Shown piece by piece: positions 10,446-25,087 of a DNA stretch of 64,000 nt. The stretch lies in the NCBI GenBank assembly GCA_002189035.1, contig NEEC01000012.1:1116001-1180000 (forward strand). The letters are read 5' to 3'. Under the pieces are notes generated by a model that worked only from the letters and a program-made list of their open reading frames with translations, did not search any database and had not been told where the DNA came from. The translations under genes were made by a program, and so were the position numbers. Origin of the DNA: Utricularia gibba (Eukaryota > Streptophyta > Magnoliopsida > Lamiales > Lentibulariaceae). Position 1 is the first letter of the stretch. Every line of letters starts with the position of its first letter.

Positions 10446-11282
10446 AGGTAACTGATTTTCTCAGAAATATGTCAGTGGATGGTGTTCAATAGGAGCCAAG
10501 TTTAGAAGAAATTTATTTTGCATTCATTGAAATCTTTGGAATTCCCTTACTTTCACCTAGTAAAACCTCTTTCTTCGATGAGTTCCTCTATATTCATGGT
10601 TTCGCGTGACAACGATTATCGCATACAAATCCTCGTCTGCTTTTCTTGTTTTCCAAATAAATCAACAAATTAGTCTCAATCTAATTTTAAACCACAACAC
10701 GATCAAAGAAGATGCCTCAACATATAGGCCCTTTCTAGGCCCTATCAACATTTTATACTTGTTCACCACCTAAGATGTTGGGACATATTTCTTAGTGAAA
10801 AAATACCCCACAAAGTAGTGAACCTGGGAGTTACATGTTCACCTCTAAGATAAAAACCAGTTGAAATATTTGGAAAGGACGATGGAAAGACTCCCAAACG
10901 GTATTGAAAGAAGAACAAGTGAAGAGAGTCTGTAAGAACACTTCCAGAAAGTTGAAATGACTAGGGATGGTATACTTAAAGCCACTTCCCCTTTTATTTA
11001 ACATGTCAAATTGATGAGAATTGTGTGATGAAACGGCACTAAGGAATTCAGAATGACACTGGAAAAATTCACTACAAATCCAGAATATCCATCATAGATA
11101 CCAAGAATGCATTCATTGCATTATTTACTTTTTACCTCATCCCAAGGGGCAAAAGGAATTTTCCGTCACACCGGCCTCAACTATCCTTGTCAGGACTTTC
11201 CAAAGTTAGATACTCTTCCTATCTAACCTGAAAGTCTTTCAAGGGTGGAGTGAGTGTAATGGAGAAATGTTGTAAAGATGAT
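10446..11282. other. Anonymous stretch
   Basis: No recognisable gene, repeat or RNA. Some of it (10500-11230) is less AT-rich than its surroundings and could hold remnants of host sequence, but no open frame of useful length supports that. Confidence 0.4.
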
Positions 11283-11955
11283 TGTATTAGAACATACAAT
11301 CCCACATTGAGATTTGAAAATAAAATAGTCAAATATATAAAAGATTATGGATTATTAATAATTGATTGGGTCTAATCTTTTCGAATGTGATTCTTGTTTT
11401 CTATGTACTTATATTTCACGTTTACTTGACTGACTATTAGATCCTGAATTTTAACATGTTTTCTGTCTGAGATTTGGTTAATTAAAAAAAAAGAACAAGA
11501 AGATGCATCGGGCTTAGATGATAAAAAATAAGAATGATGTACGACCTGTGCACTAATCACAAAAAAAAAAAAACAAATGTTAACCAGATCGAATACTAGA
11601 TCAACTTGAGGGGAGAGGAGGATGTTAGAATACACAATACCACATTAGGAAACGGAATTGTAATGATTAAGTATATAAGAAATTGCATATCACTATTAAT
11701 CAGTTAGGTCTGATTTTTTTTTATTGTGATCTATATTTCTTGTGTATTTTAACATCACGTGTGCGCTCGCCAATCCATCGAATACTGAATTTCAATATGG
11801 TCAGAGCATTTGCCTCATGGCACAGCTTGAGTGGCCAAGAAGGGTTTCATATTGGTCTGAGATTCAAGTTAAAAGAATAAGTTTTAATCAGATTAAGAAC
11901 TAGTTCAACTTGACGGCAGCTATCAGAACAAACAATCCCATGTAGTAGAGGAAAC
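11283..11955 (+). mobile_element. TRIM-like element: LTR-internal-LTR-internal-partial LTR
   Basis: LTR-1 is 11283-11455 (TGTATTAGAACATACAATCC ... TTTTAACA). LTR-2 is 11623-11797 (TGTTAGAATACACAATACC ... TTCAATA). LTR-3 is a start fragment at about 11930 (TATCAGAACAAACAATCCCA). Before LTR-2 is a purine-rich tract (GAGGGGAGAGGAGGA). After LTR-2 is TGGTCAGAGC, which looks like the initiator-Met tRNA primer site TGGTATCAGAGC lacking two bases. The internal parts are 120-170 bp and non-coding, which fits terminal-repeat retrotransposons in miniature. The three-LTR order suggests tandem recombination. Confidence 0.7.
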
Positions 11956-13026
11956 TCTTAGTGAAGTTGCCAGGAGCACTGGAAACAGCCCCACTGAGAA
12001 AGAAAACATATTCTATTGATACATTCAAATAATTATTCATTGCACAATCAATAAACTGGAGTTATTGTCAAAACAAGGAGAAATTGAACTCTTGAAACCA
12101 TATTCCTAAGCAAAGACATAAATACACTCCTAAAGATAAGTAGATGTAGGAAGTCATGTTGCTGAAATCACTTTAACCATAGTGTGTAAATACGTTTCTT
12201 TAGTTCATCCAACGTATATTAACATTAGTGTTTTAAATTTGGAAAACAATTGTTAATCGCTTCAAAAAGCAACTAGTTTTACTGACTAAACCGACATTTC
12301 AATCGTGATTCAAATTAAAAAATAAATTTTAAATATTATTATTATGAAAAACATCAAATCATCATTGATGGTATTTAAAACGTGGTTGAATCGTGATACA
12401 TTTTTTATGCTTTAAAACAATTCAAATTAAACTCAATCGCTATCCTAAATGATTAACCCAAATCATCATTTTGTTTTAGAAAAAACTTATTTATCAGTAT
12501 AATGATTCTTTTCCACATATGGTTACTTAGAAAACTATCTACTGTTAGTAAATGGTTTAGAAATCTATCACTCCTGCCATATACTTAGAAAATTATCCAT
12601 CCTTTGATTTTTATAGAAATTATAGTATAATTTTAAATTACTATAATGATATAATCATTATGAAGCTATTTCATGTATTTAAAAAGACTAAAATAATCAA
12701 CTTTTTTTTTATTAAAATTCCCAAAACAATCTACATAATGACTATTTATTTAAGATTTTTACATTTCTAGAGTATTATGTTTTTGTCCATTACAATTGTC
12801 GATCAATCGTGCCGATAATAATTGAATTAAATATAATTTATAAATTCAATAAAGAAATAAGATTTCTTTATATTGATTTTATAGTTATAATAATATAAGG
12901 ATATATTATATACTTTTTAAGCAACCTTTTAAACAACTCATTTTCCAGTCATCCAGATGAATTATAAATTGGAAATTGTTTCTAGCTTGACGTTTGGGTT
13001 TGATACCATATAAATGAATTTAATTA

Positions 13027-13069
<43 letters not shown>

Positions 13070-13602
13070 TTAAATATAAAGTTTCTATACATGGCCACTT
13101 ATATTAGAAAAATCAAATGATGGAAAAGTTTCTTAAAAAAAAAAACAATTGATATGTTGGGCCCCTGGTGTAATTTCATATCATGATTTAAAATTAAAAT
13201 AATTAAATATATATAAAATTATAAATTACTAATAATCGTTTAAATTTTAATTTTTTAATATAATTTATATTTTTTATGTATTGAAATTTTATACATGATC
13301 ATCTAATCCATTAAATTGTTAATTTCAACATGACTCTCTTGCAGTAAATTTGTGGTATAGAACAGGAGGGCACAATGTACATTGCACTGCTGTTTGGTTT
13401 CAGTTACTCTCAGGAAACCCTATATTGCCGTCCCCAAATTGAACTAGCAAGCTCTATCTTGCCGTCCTGAACTTCGAAAGGTATTTACAGTCACATGAAT
13501 CATGAATGTAATCAATCCAGATATTCAAACATTTTCTTCTGTTTGTCAGGTCGTGCTTCTGCATTTTTTCCTTTTAATACTACTGACACGCAGATGCAAA
13601 TG
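11956..13602. other. Upstream region of the GGPPS gene
   Basis: AT-rich sequence with no gene. An (AT)n microsatellite sits at about 13025-13065. An in-frame TAA at 13603-13605 lies just before the GGPPS start, so the coding region cannot extend further upstream. I could not place a confident TATA box because the whole interval is AT-rich. Confidence 0.5.
13025..13065. repeat. (AT)n microsatellite
   Basis: About 20 AT dinucleotides with one or two interruptions, some 550 bp upstream of the GGPPS start codon. Confidence 0.9.
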
Positions 13603-13605
13603 TAA

Positions 13606-14770
<1,165 letters not shown>

Positions 14771-16115
14771 CATTCGCTCCAAGCAAGATTGCCCTACGTA
14801 ATAACTCAAATTTGAATAATCAAATTTATATTACTTTTAAAATTAGTTTTATTAATAAATATGATGCATTCATATTTCAAAAATATTTATTATTATTTAA
14901 AAAAATAAGCACATCATAATTTATATTTCATTAGAAGTGATTTTTTTAAAAAATAGTTTAAAAATAATAAGATCGAATACTTGATTCTTGTGGTTTGGAT
15001 GTAACATCACTATCATCTATAAAAGTACTTATACTTCATTTATCTCTTACATACTTAGCACAAAAAATTATATATAGGGTGAGTAATTTTATCACACAAT
15101 CATTTATTCATTTCGACTGACCTTTTTGAGTTCCAGGAATTGAACAAGTTTTTGGGACTATCCAACATAGTCTCGTTGCTCCTCCTATAAACATGCTTCC
15201 GCATCCATATTTTTTTATGGTGATCTAAAATTCCTAAAAACATTCAAACCATCTCTAGAACCATAATATATTTTTAGCTTTTAAATTAAAACGATTTTCT
15301 AATAGGTTACATAAAATACCAAAGATGTCTCATCTGATTCTCAAGTTCTCAATGAATGCGCTATTCACATTACTCACCAACCAACTAATATACTCAACTT
15401 GTTTAATAATCTTTTCTGTAAGGGAATACCTGAGTCTCACCCTATATCCCGTACGACAATTTTTCGAATATAAGTATATTAACACATTTATTCCAACCAA
15501 GTATTCGATTAATACTGCCACAACTGCACTCAAGATGACATGACCCTCACTGGAAAAATCTATATCCCCTCAACAATAACCAAAATCGAGCAAAAGAAAT
15601 CCACACACACAAGACCACTGATTTTGAAATTGGAAAATCAGAGAACACAACCACTATAGACATGATGTAGTAAATAAACGCACCAAGAACAGAAAAAAAA
15701 ACGTACCGTAAGACCCAACTATTTGCGCCCAAAGTGCATGAATGCGACGCCGCCAGCAATTCGCAATCCTTGCAGCTGATGTTTGTATATTTGTGTTCAA
15801 ATTTATACGAGGTTGAGGGTAAAATTGGAAAGTGATTGAAGTTAATAAATAATTTGTCTCACTCACATTTATATTTTTTTAGAACTATCTTAAATGGTTT
15901 TTGTATCCTTTTGATTTCAGTTTTCCTATGTTTTTAAATGAATTTTATATCTTTCATATTATTTTTATCTTTTTGGAGATAAAAAGTTATTGTAATTTTT
16001 CATTACAATTTTGGCTTAATTTAAAGGAAATTCAAGCTTACCTTTAAATGGACAAATATTTAGTCTATTTGAATGAATATTTAATCAAGATTATTATATA
16101 AGATAAGATTTAAAT
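14771..16115. other. Anonymous stretch downstream of GGPPS
   Basis: AT-rich, no recognisable gene or long repeat. The part from about 15900 to 16115 may be the 5' portion of LTR copy B (see that entry), but the similarity is weak. Confidence 0.4.
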
Positions 16116-17433
16116 CTTATTGTTGTGTGTCGTTTCCTCAACAAATTTTAAATATTTTAAAACGTAAAACACTAGAAGGCGTAGTACGAGTATCAATCTC
16201 AGGGAGTTGTTTTTCGTGAAAAGTGTTTGCAAGCAACTTCTACAAAATGTCACGGTTTTGTAAAAGGGGTTTTTAAGATGCAGAAATGAAAGATACAACC
16301 TAAGTAATGGGCTTTGACTACGGGACGCAGTTCCTGGAAATAAGACTCCATCTCCTTCCTTTGTCCGTCCTTGCCTCGGTTTTCACTGATTTCTTCCGAA
16401 TAGCTGATTATAGGAGCAAGGAATAGCCTAATCTCCCTTACACTCTGATTGACAAGGAGGCACGGGAATAGCCTCATGTGATTCCCCTTTGGACGATTAG
16501 GAAGACAAGAGGATTGCCTTCGATTGCCTTCAAAACCGAATTGTGCGCGTATGCCCAGCTATTGCCAATGGCCAGTGGCAGGTCTGAGGTCACAACCTGT
16601 CCACTATCGCGGTACCTAGGCCACAAACAATCTGCTACTTCCCTCAAACCAGTAGGGTTGGAGTTGGTGCTCTTCACCTTAATCTTCACCAAAATCCGCA
16701 AGAAGTGGCCTGCTACTCATGGATCTTGACTAAGAGTCGTTATAGAAAGACTGCAACAAGATGCGTGGAAGTATGCGGAATCCGAATTGAATTCAGTGAA
16801 GAACCGAGTGTATTGCTCAGGACTTGGAAGGAAATTTCATCTACTTCCCAGAAACTAAAGGTTTTTAGCCCGAAAGGGCCATGAAAACAGAAACGAAAAG
16901 AAACTAAGTGTTCTTCCTCCTTGAGAGGAGGAAGAACTCAAAAGTTCTAAGTACAAGAGAAAAATGTTCAAAAGTCCTAAACTAAGTGCTCCAAGTGCCT
17001 TTTATATGACTTCCCACGTGCATTAACTCCTTTGGGTCCCCTTCCCATCATTCCTTCTGTCTTGCGTGCGCCAACAGACTTTCTTTGCGTGCAAGTTTGC
17101 GCCCAATAATTGCTGCAGACTCTGACATGCCGTAAGTCATGGGCCTTGACCAGTGTCAGTCTTCCGCCCACAATCATTCCAACTTGCGTACAAGGCACGA
17201 AAACTCAGAGTCTGACCACCTGCAATACTCCTGCAACACTCCTGACAGTCTCCTGACATGCCTCGGTCAAAGTGTGAGAAAAAAATGCATAAAATATACA
17301 CAAAATGGGAAAATAGGAATTTTCTAGTAAAAATCAAATACTTAATAATAAGACTCATAATTGGGCGATTTAGCACTTAATTAATACATAATAATACCTA
17401 AATAATAACTAGAAAATGACAAATCACACTTAT
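16116..17433 (-). mobile_element. Solo LTR H (second LTR family) with perfect 5-bp target duplication
   Basis: The repeat is 16121-17428. It starts TGTTGTGTG on the plus strand and ends ...CAAATCACA, so both strands read TG...CA. It is flanked by CTTAT at 16116-16120 and CTTAT at 17429-17433, a perfect 5-bp duplication. There is no internal region or second LTR, so this is a solo LTR. Copies I (19581-20140) and G (36780-37860) share its 3' part, including GGGAATAGCCTCATGTGATT, AACCGAATTGTGCGCGTATG and GGTACCTAGGCCACA. Orientation (minus) is inferred from the 3' end order in the family. Confidence 0.9.
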
Positions 17434-18396
17434 TTATGTCTTATCCTAGAAGATTCGGATAGAAGATTTAATATGAGTGCATCAAAAAAGCTTAATAAAT
17501 CTCTACCATTATATAAAAACTTGAGTACCAAATTGTTGAAAGAGACCAAAGACCTGAGTCTTAAAGTCAGTCTTGAAGTCAAGGATCAAGTCTTGCACCT
17601 TTGAATTCATTTTACATCTTTTTTCATCTATTCTCATGTGTTAAAGTGAAACAAGTGCATGTTAGACCTTGTGGCTAAGGATCTATGATGATTAGCTAGA
17701 ACCCTAGAAATATCTTAAGGTGAAGCATGGTGGTGTGGGTCTAGAATTCTTAGTAAAATTCATCATTGTTCCTTAGTTCTTGTTTCTAACATTCCATGGG
17801 TAGACCTAAGGAGGGGAGCAAGTAACTTTGCAACTAAGAAGCTTGGTTTAGAGATAAACCAACAAATCAAGGCGGGCATAGTAGGTGTTAGTCCGGAGTA
17901 AAACCAGTAGAATCAGGTAGACCTAGTTCTATATACTTTACATACGAGTCAACCTAATTGCAAGGTTGGTAATGATATTTGAGACTAGATTAGCCGAAAA
18001 TTTAACAAATAACCTGAGTAGACCTAGGTGATTTGAGGTTATGAGTATAGGAACATGGTATGTTAACTTGCATATTTTAGCACCATCTGCAAACCCTTAA
18101 GGCATCCTCGTATTATTCTGAATTAGAACCAGTTGTTGTTACCTTCTGCATTGAAACTTGACTTCATTTATTGAACTTACTTGCCATTGCTATTCCGAGC
18201 TTAGACTAAAATCATTGTATTCCAAATTATGCATCTATTAAAATACTTAGCAAGCACAAGCTTTTTGTGATCGACCCTGAATTTCACTATACACTTTGTA
18301 TTTAATTTGTATTTTGTGAAGATTAGGGATTATAAATTTATTTGATACGGGGATCTGCTTTATTTGTAATGACATTGCTCAAATTTCCATTTATCA
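17434..18396 (+). repeat. TGATAAC-family LTR, copy B (3' part)
   Basis: Clear similarity to copies E and K from about 17690 (CTTAAGGTGAAGCATGGTGG, CATGGGTAGACCTAAGGAGG) through GTGATCGACCCTGAATT and ATAAATTTATTTGATACGG to its end ATTTATCA at 18396. The 5' third is not recognisable in the stretch right after solo LTR H. It may lie on the other side of H (about 15900-16120), in which case H is nested in B. That is a hypothesis. Confidence 0.7.
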
Positions 18397-19580
18397 GTAT
18401 GACTATAACCCCATACATGTTTTGTAGGGACGTTTGCGAATGAGGGCATGGATGGGATCGATGTGGTGGATGGTGAGGATGGGGCAGCCGAGTGATGGTG
18501 GTATCACGCACACGCGCAAGATGCACGTCACAGGACGCCTTGCGGGTGAAGTGTGCTGTTGCAATCACGCTAGTAGCATGTGGAGATGCTTTGCCTGACT
18601 AGGGTGTCGTGATGGATTGTCACACTGGGCCATATCCTCAGAGTGGGTTAACGCCATGAGACTAGGATAATCTGTTTAAGGTAGGGATAAATTGGTGTTT
18701 TCATCTTTTACAGCAGTCACTATAGATGAAAGTGTAGTCCCAACCGACCCTGCCCGGCCCAGCTTTCATGTAGGACAATAGTAGTCGCCATGCAGTGCTT
18801 CACTTTAATAATTTGGGTAAAAATGTCTTTCATCTTGCACAATAGTAGTTGACATACAAAACTTTGTTGTTCATAATTTAGAGAAACACTATTTTTTTTC
18901 TTTTTCTTTTCCAAAAATTGTAAGATTCTCACACAATTTAAATAAATAAATAATTAATTACACAATTTTGGTAAAATCAACTTTTGACGGAATATTATAA
19001 AATTGTGTTCAACTCATTATTCTATTTATGTTTGAATTAATTGAAAAATTAAACATATTACAAAAAATAAAAATAGTTTTGAATTTAATATTTTAAATTC
19101 TATATTAAAATTTTTTAATTAGATATAAAAAATAATAAATTCAAGTTGAAGTAAATTTAACTAAGAGACGTCATGAGTGGGAAGGAGCATGTTTTCAGAG
19201 TATCCAAAACTTGCCATCCTAGAGTGAAAAAGTTTAGGAACAACTTTCATAAGGTCAATGGAATGTGAGGACTTAGAAAAGCATGTTTCATTATTTCATC
19301 TAAATTTTCAAGGTGAATGGAGGAGAAAAGATCAAGATTTTCTGTCAAAGTTATAAGCAACAGTTGAACTTTTGGACAAGGATACTTTCACCAAGGGAAA
19401 GTGAATTGTAGCTGAGGCTAACAAAGGGGAAGTAGGAGAAAAGAAAACAATGGAACCATTGGAAAATTGACAAGTGGTTGGAACCATGTCTTTCCTAAAT
19501 TGCATCGGAGAACATGGCTTCACTCAATATTTATTCAATTGTAATTTTATATGAATAATAATATATTATTTGAGACAAAG
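18397..19580. other. Anonymous stretch with a GC-rich island
   Basis: Sequence from about 18430 to 18640 is clearly GC-richer than its surroundings, but I find no long open frame or known motif. Around 18765-18890 a ~65-bp segment is imperfectly duplicated (TTTCATGTAGGACAATAGTAG, then TTTCATCTTGCACAATAGTAG). 19145-19530 could be old coding sequence, unidentified. Confidence 0.4.
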
Positions 19581-20140
19581 TGTTGAATGTTGTTTCCTCA
19601 ACAAATTTTAAATATTTAAAATGTAAAACACCAAAAAGCGTAGTACGAATATTGATCTCAGGGAGTTGTTTTTCGTGAAAAGTGCTTTGTAAGAAACTTC
19701 TACAAAATGTCATGGATTTGTAAAAGGGGGTTTTTAAGATACAGAAATAAAAGATACAACCTAAGTGATGGGCTTTAACTACGGGACGTAGTTCTTGGGA
19801 AGACGATTCCATCTCCTTTCTGCGTCCGTCCTTGCCTCGGTTTTTACTGATTTCTTCCGAATAGCTGGTTATAGGAGCAAGGAATAGCCTACTCTCCTTT
19901 ACACTCTGATTGACAAGGAGGCACGGGAATAGCCTCATGTGATTCCCCCTTGGATGATTAGGAAGACAAGAGTATTGCCTTCGATTGCCTTCAAAACCGA
20001 ATTGTGCGCGTATGCCCAACTGTTGTCAATGGCCAGTGGCAGGTCCGAGGTCATAACCTATCCACGGTCACGGTACCTAGGCCACAAACAATACACTACT
20101 TCCCTCGAACCGATAGGGTTGGAGTTGGTGTTCTTCACCT
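19581..20140 (-). repeat. LTR fragment I (second LTR family, truncated)
   Basis: Matches the first ~560 bp of solo LTR H (16121-16690) base for base with scattered differences, then stops at ...TTCACCTTAA. The remaining ~750 bp of the LTR is absent. Confidence 0.9.
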
Positions 20141-20333
20141 TAACATATACATAAGGATTCAATTTCGAATCATTGCGAAATTGTATATTTCGTAAAATTA
20201 AAATTAATTAAAAAATATAAAAACATTAAAAATGATTAATTAAAATATTGAAAATTTTAATTTTCATTAATTACAAATTTTCATTAAACTAATATTATCA
20301 AAATGAAATATTTTATTTATCATAAAATCTATA

Positions 20334-20372
<39 letters not shown>

Positions 20373-21248
20373 AGTTTGTTTTATAGTTTTTCTAATAAAA
20401 ATTTGTTTATTATTATATTAAATATAATATATATAAAACTTAGGGCTATTTAGCAAAAAAAATAAATAAAGTAAGACTATTACGTAAAGGTTTCTAAAAT
20501 AGGGTCATATAGCAAAGTGATTTTTGGCAGAGGACTAATTGACCAATTTACCCATCAATTTTGTCAAATTTGAGTGTTGCACTAAGGGGAACAAGCAAGG
20601 GTAAATTGGCTATGTGTCTGTCTTAGAATGTATTGGTAAAATACCCAAGTTTGATATTATATTTATCATTTATTTATATTTATGACCTTTTAAAATACAT
20701 GAAGTTCAAAAGTTCTTTGCAAATTAATTTTTAAATTTAATTTAGCATTTTAAGTTATTAATTTTTTAATTTTAAATAATATTATATTTTTTAAAACCAA
20801 AAATATTAGTTACAAGATTAAATAGAGTGTTTATATCTTTATAAATTCTCAATAGTTGGGGATTTTCGATAGAACTTCATCCTTGCAATTAATGGTGGAC
20901 AATCAACTCATTGTTTAAAAATTTTTATAAGGTATACCTTCTTTCTTTGGTTAGAATGATGGCATCTATTTTCTTCAAATATCTCAATAGCTTCATACAT
21001 TATATATTTGCTTCGATTTTAAATGTAATAGAGGAAGTATTGATTACAAGAATCTACAAGTTCACAAGTCCTCCAATAAGATTAGGAGCAACATTGAACT
21101 TATCTCTAGCAATCAAACAAAGGTATCTCAGATGGATGAGTAGCGTTATTTTCATAGGAAATAATGAAAATTTCAAGCTATTTCCAATAAAGATCCTCCG
21201 AAGTAATAAACTAATACAATAGAGAAAACTAATAAACTTCTGAATTTG
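20141..21248. other. Anonymous AT-rich stretch
   Basis: Contains a (TA)n microsatellite at 20336-20367. An open frame at 20911-21222 has no recognisable domain and I do not call it a gene. Confidence 0.5.
20336..20367. repeat. (TA)n microsatellite
   Basis: About 15 uninterrupted TA dinucleotides. Confidence 0.9.
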
Positions 21249-21749
21249 ATTGTACCTAAAATGAGATAGATGATGTCTTGGGACTCTTAGAGTTAACATG
21301 CAAATTGCTACAAAAGCAGAAAAAATCTTCAAAAGTAAGCTTGTTTTCTTGGATCATCTTCCTCATTCTTCTATGAGTTCTTCCCTCTCTAGATACTTCT
21401 AAGAAGTATGTGCCGTGATGTTCAAGGGTCAAGATATTTATTCTCTATCCCATCATTTTCAAAAATCCTTTTCTTTTCTTCCTTGGGATTTTGTTGTACT
21501 CCTTTAAGCCTTTTATTCATATTCTTTACAATTTCACTATGTTCTTTTTGGCTCCTAAAAAATTGGATTGTTGACATATACTACATTACTCTAGAAAATT
21601 ATTAGAACTAAGGTTTAGTCCCAACTAAGAATAAAAGATGCAAAAGTGGTACTAGTTGTAAAAGTATCAAAATACATAATAAACTTGAGTTTTGTAGCAT
21701 AATATGAGTTATTTTTTTATCCTTAAATACTCAAAAATATGTGTTATCA
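21249..21749 (-). repeat. TGATAAC-family LTR, copy L (internally deleted)
   Basis: Minus strand starts TGATAACACATATTTTTGAG at 21749 and matches copy A: the GTAGCA(C/T)AA(A/T)ATGAG block, the GGGACTAAA/GTCCCAACTAAG block, the TCCTTGGGATTT block and the ATGATGTCTTGGGACTC block. It is about 450 bp shorter than A over the same span. Confidence 0.65.
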
Positions 21750-24700
21750 ATTTGAATATTACCAATAACCAAATGATCCAAATAAAAGATTACTATCTGT
21801 CCATTAAGATAGAGTACTATATGTGAATAAATCATTACCTCGATCGAACTAAAAGGATAGGAGATGACGATTTTCACCCTATTTCAAAGCAACGCTTAAC
21901 TACTCATAAACTCTAACCAAGATGCATGGTAGTAGAGGTGGGCATACAAATGTTTATTATAACAAAAAATACTTTGGAACAATGTAGTGATCCTTTTTTT
22001 TTTGTCTAATCTACTTATTAGATCCAAGCCCAAGTCAAAAAAATAGTATTGTGAGTTTAAATATAACTTTTCAAATCTCAGATTTAGGATTTGAAAGAAT
22101 TTCATTTTTACTATTTTTTACACGTTTTTAGTAAAATTTTCAATCCGATTTCCTCTAGTATTTTGTTGCTTTTCACCACTTGTGACTTTTATCTGAATTC
22201 TATGTGTTTTTATTTGTGTATGATCTTTGTAGATGATTGAATCATTGAACCCTTCTATCCCACAGCACCACAATGAAAGTATCTATATCGATGCCATGGA
22301 CATGGAGGATGAATGTATTGGAGATTCTAGAGGAGCTTCTTCGATCTCAAACAAGAACAATCATCTTTCAAGACTGACATGATCATTGCATGCATAACAA
22401 GAACACATATTCTGCATAAGTATGTAGTATAGGTCATTTTTCTTTTGTTTCATCAAGTGTTTTTCTCTTATTAATTGATTCTACTTATATCGATTGCTGA
22501 CTCATACATTAATTGAGTAAAGGATCAACTTGTGGCGGCGGGTTGGACTCGGCAAGTCAACTAGCTTGCCCTTTACTCATCTAACTCAACTAGAACACAT
22601 ACAAGTCAGACTTGTACCTTTACATTGCAGAAAGTCTAGAATATATATACCTATGGAAATATGTGAAATCCTAAAGAGATCTAGAGATAAAAACGAGATA
22701 ATTGCTCAAAATGTAAACCGAATCCCATCCATACCCTCATTGATAAAGTGTGCCTTGCCAAGGTTTCACCAAGCAAATCTTATCTTGTGTCACACTAAAT
22801 ATTTTCTTTTCTTTACTTTTTTGAAACAAAAACAGAAAATAAAATACAAAGGATCTAGGCACACAAAACATTTAAGTTGATCATAGTACAAGTTGAAGCT
22901 TAACATGTGAACTAGAGGAAAATTTGAATTTCTGAGGTAACCAGCAATGTTCAAGAACCGATGTGTGCACATGCACAAGCTTGTTTGAATCATGAAAGCT
23001 TTTGGAGACTTAAGAAGCATGGTGTGAGATGTACATTAAAAGAAAATTAAAATATATATATAAAAAAAGAACAACTGCAAAAGCGTATACAAAGCATGGT
23101 TGCAAAACATCATTCATGTAATCCTAGTGCCCAGAATATTTATGAAAACATGGATAATAAATGCCTCACCTACACTTAATTATGAGGATATTCTCATCAT
23201 GGAGTATGGGAGATTCTACCTTAGTCATAGAAAATCGTGTCTTTCTTCACAAAAGGAATTCAAAATGCTATTAATTCTTCACCATAATGTCCCTATCTAT
23301 TTTCTTGCTTCTATGCACCTTAAAAAAAAAACAGATGGAAAATTTTTCATTGATTTTATCTAGCATCTCAATTACTTCATCAAAACTACTTGCTTTAGAG
23401 ATTTGAAGTAGTTGTTGGTCAAAAAGTAACATCTGGATGATTGTCAAAAGAGGCACATGACAATAACATTATTCACTGTTTCTCATGTACCAAAAACATT
23501 TAGAGGTCATATGCTTTAGAATTTTTATTTCTTAGTTAAATTGTAAATTGGTAGTAGAAAGACTGCCTTCCACACGCGCCTTCTCAAAATATCTCTCACA
23601 AGAACTTTCACCTTTCTTTGTAATTTTTTCAGTAAATAAATAATACAATAATGAACTTACAAACATAATTAATATAATATATAATATACCTTGATAAAAA
23701 AATATTTAACCCAAATGATACAAAAAAATACGAAAATGTACTCGATACCTTGATTGTGGGAAGTACACATTTGATTGTAGGAATTAAACTGCTCCCATTC
23801 AGGATAATGAGCTTGATACTCAAAGTTTAGTTGGGATTAGAACAAAGTGTATAGAGCCAAGCTCTATGGGGAGAGCTTCAGGAAAGATATCAAGTGTCTC
23901 GGATTGAACTAATGAAGATTAATACAGATGACAATATTGCAAATATGATGATCAAAATGTTAGCCTTTTGCCTAACACAAGATGTTGGTTAAAGACGTAG
24001 GTGTGCTACAACAATGATAATGTCAGTGTCACACTTCCACCCAGGAAGTGATTGTGCTAAAATGTGGTGACGATTTCCCTCATTGTGTGGCAGTTGCACA
24101 AGGTGAGTGTGTTTAGGTGACAGAATGCTATGGTTTGGGGGTTGATGGTTAGAGAATAATGAATTTTAGTTTTATTGTGTGTGATAGCTATGCTTTGAAT
24201 TAGAGTATTAGGTAGTAGGAAGGATAAGTGATTATTTGAATAGCATAATGAACTGACTGCTGTCATATTTCTCTAATGTATTGTGTAATTTAATTCTAGT
24301 GAGTTTATCGGTTGAGACAAGTTCTCAACAACCAGAGTTTTCCCCACTATTGAGGGTTTTACCTGGCTAAATTTTTTGTTCCCTATTTTTCATTAAGCAC
24401 ACACATCCAACAAACTATAGAGTGTTTACACCGTTGTAGGGGTTTACTGGAGATCTATATGGTTATACTATGTCGATGTTTAGAAATGAAACAAAACAGT
24501 ATATTTGGATGTTTGCTAAAGATAACAAAGCAAGACTTGCACTTGTACGTAATGAATATGATATACATTGTGACAAGTTGAAGAAAAGCACACAAGGAAG
24601 CAGCTTCCCAAATGATTTTCTATAGGTGTTTTTTTTAAGTTTAACTAGTACAACATGTATTTTCTTAAGGTTTTTGCTGTATGTTTCCTTAGGAAAACTA

Positions 24701-25087
24701 CTACAGCAGCTATCTTATTACGGTTTTTGTTATATGGCTCCTTAGTTGAACTATTGTGGCAACAACTAGTTCATGTTACATTTTGATATTATTTACAATG
24801 ATGTAAGTACTAAATTCAATTGCACTACACATGACTCACGCACAAGATGGACTACAATTTTTGTAGTACAAATTAGACAAGTATGAATTTTTGAAGACAC
24901 ATTGAAACCATAAATGGGTAAAGTAAAATACTAAGCTACTACTGTTCTAATATTATTGTAGTAGTATTCCAAAGACTACCAAGTATCATCAAACCTCCAT
25001 AAACAAGTACAAGTATAAATGATCAATACTTAACACACTATGCAAACCAAACAAAAAGTTCTCAAGTATCAGCTTCCATTCTCAATT
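21750..25087. other. Anonymous stretch
   Basis: No recognisable gene. A 49-codon frame at 22232-22380 follows a possible splice acceptor (TTTGTAG) and contains an acidic block (IDAMDMEDECIGDS). It has no family resemblance and is not called. The rest is AT-rich with short open frames only. Confidence 0.4.

Noticed and set aside
16012-16040. Decayed version of the LTR hairpin
   Set aside because: Pairing is interrupted and the surrounding sequence does not align clearly; kept only as a hypothesis within the nesting finding.
20911-21332. Open frames on both strands of about 100 codons
   Set aside because: No recognisable motif on either strand and composition is that of AT-rich non-coding DNA.
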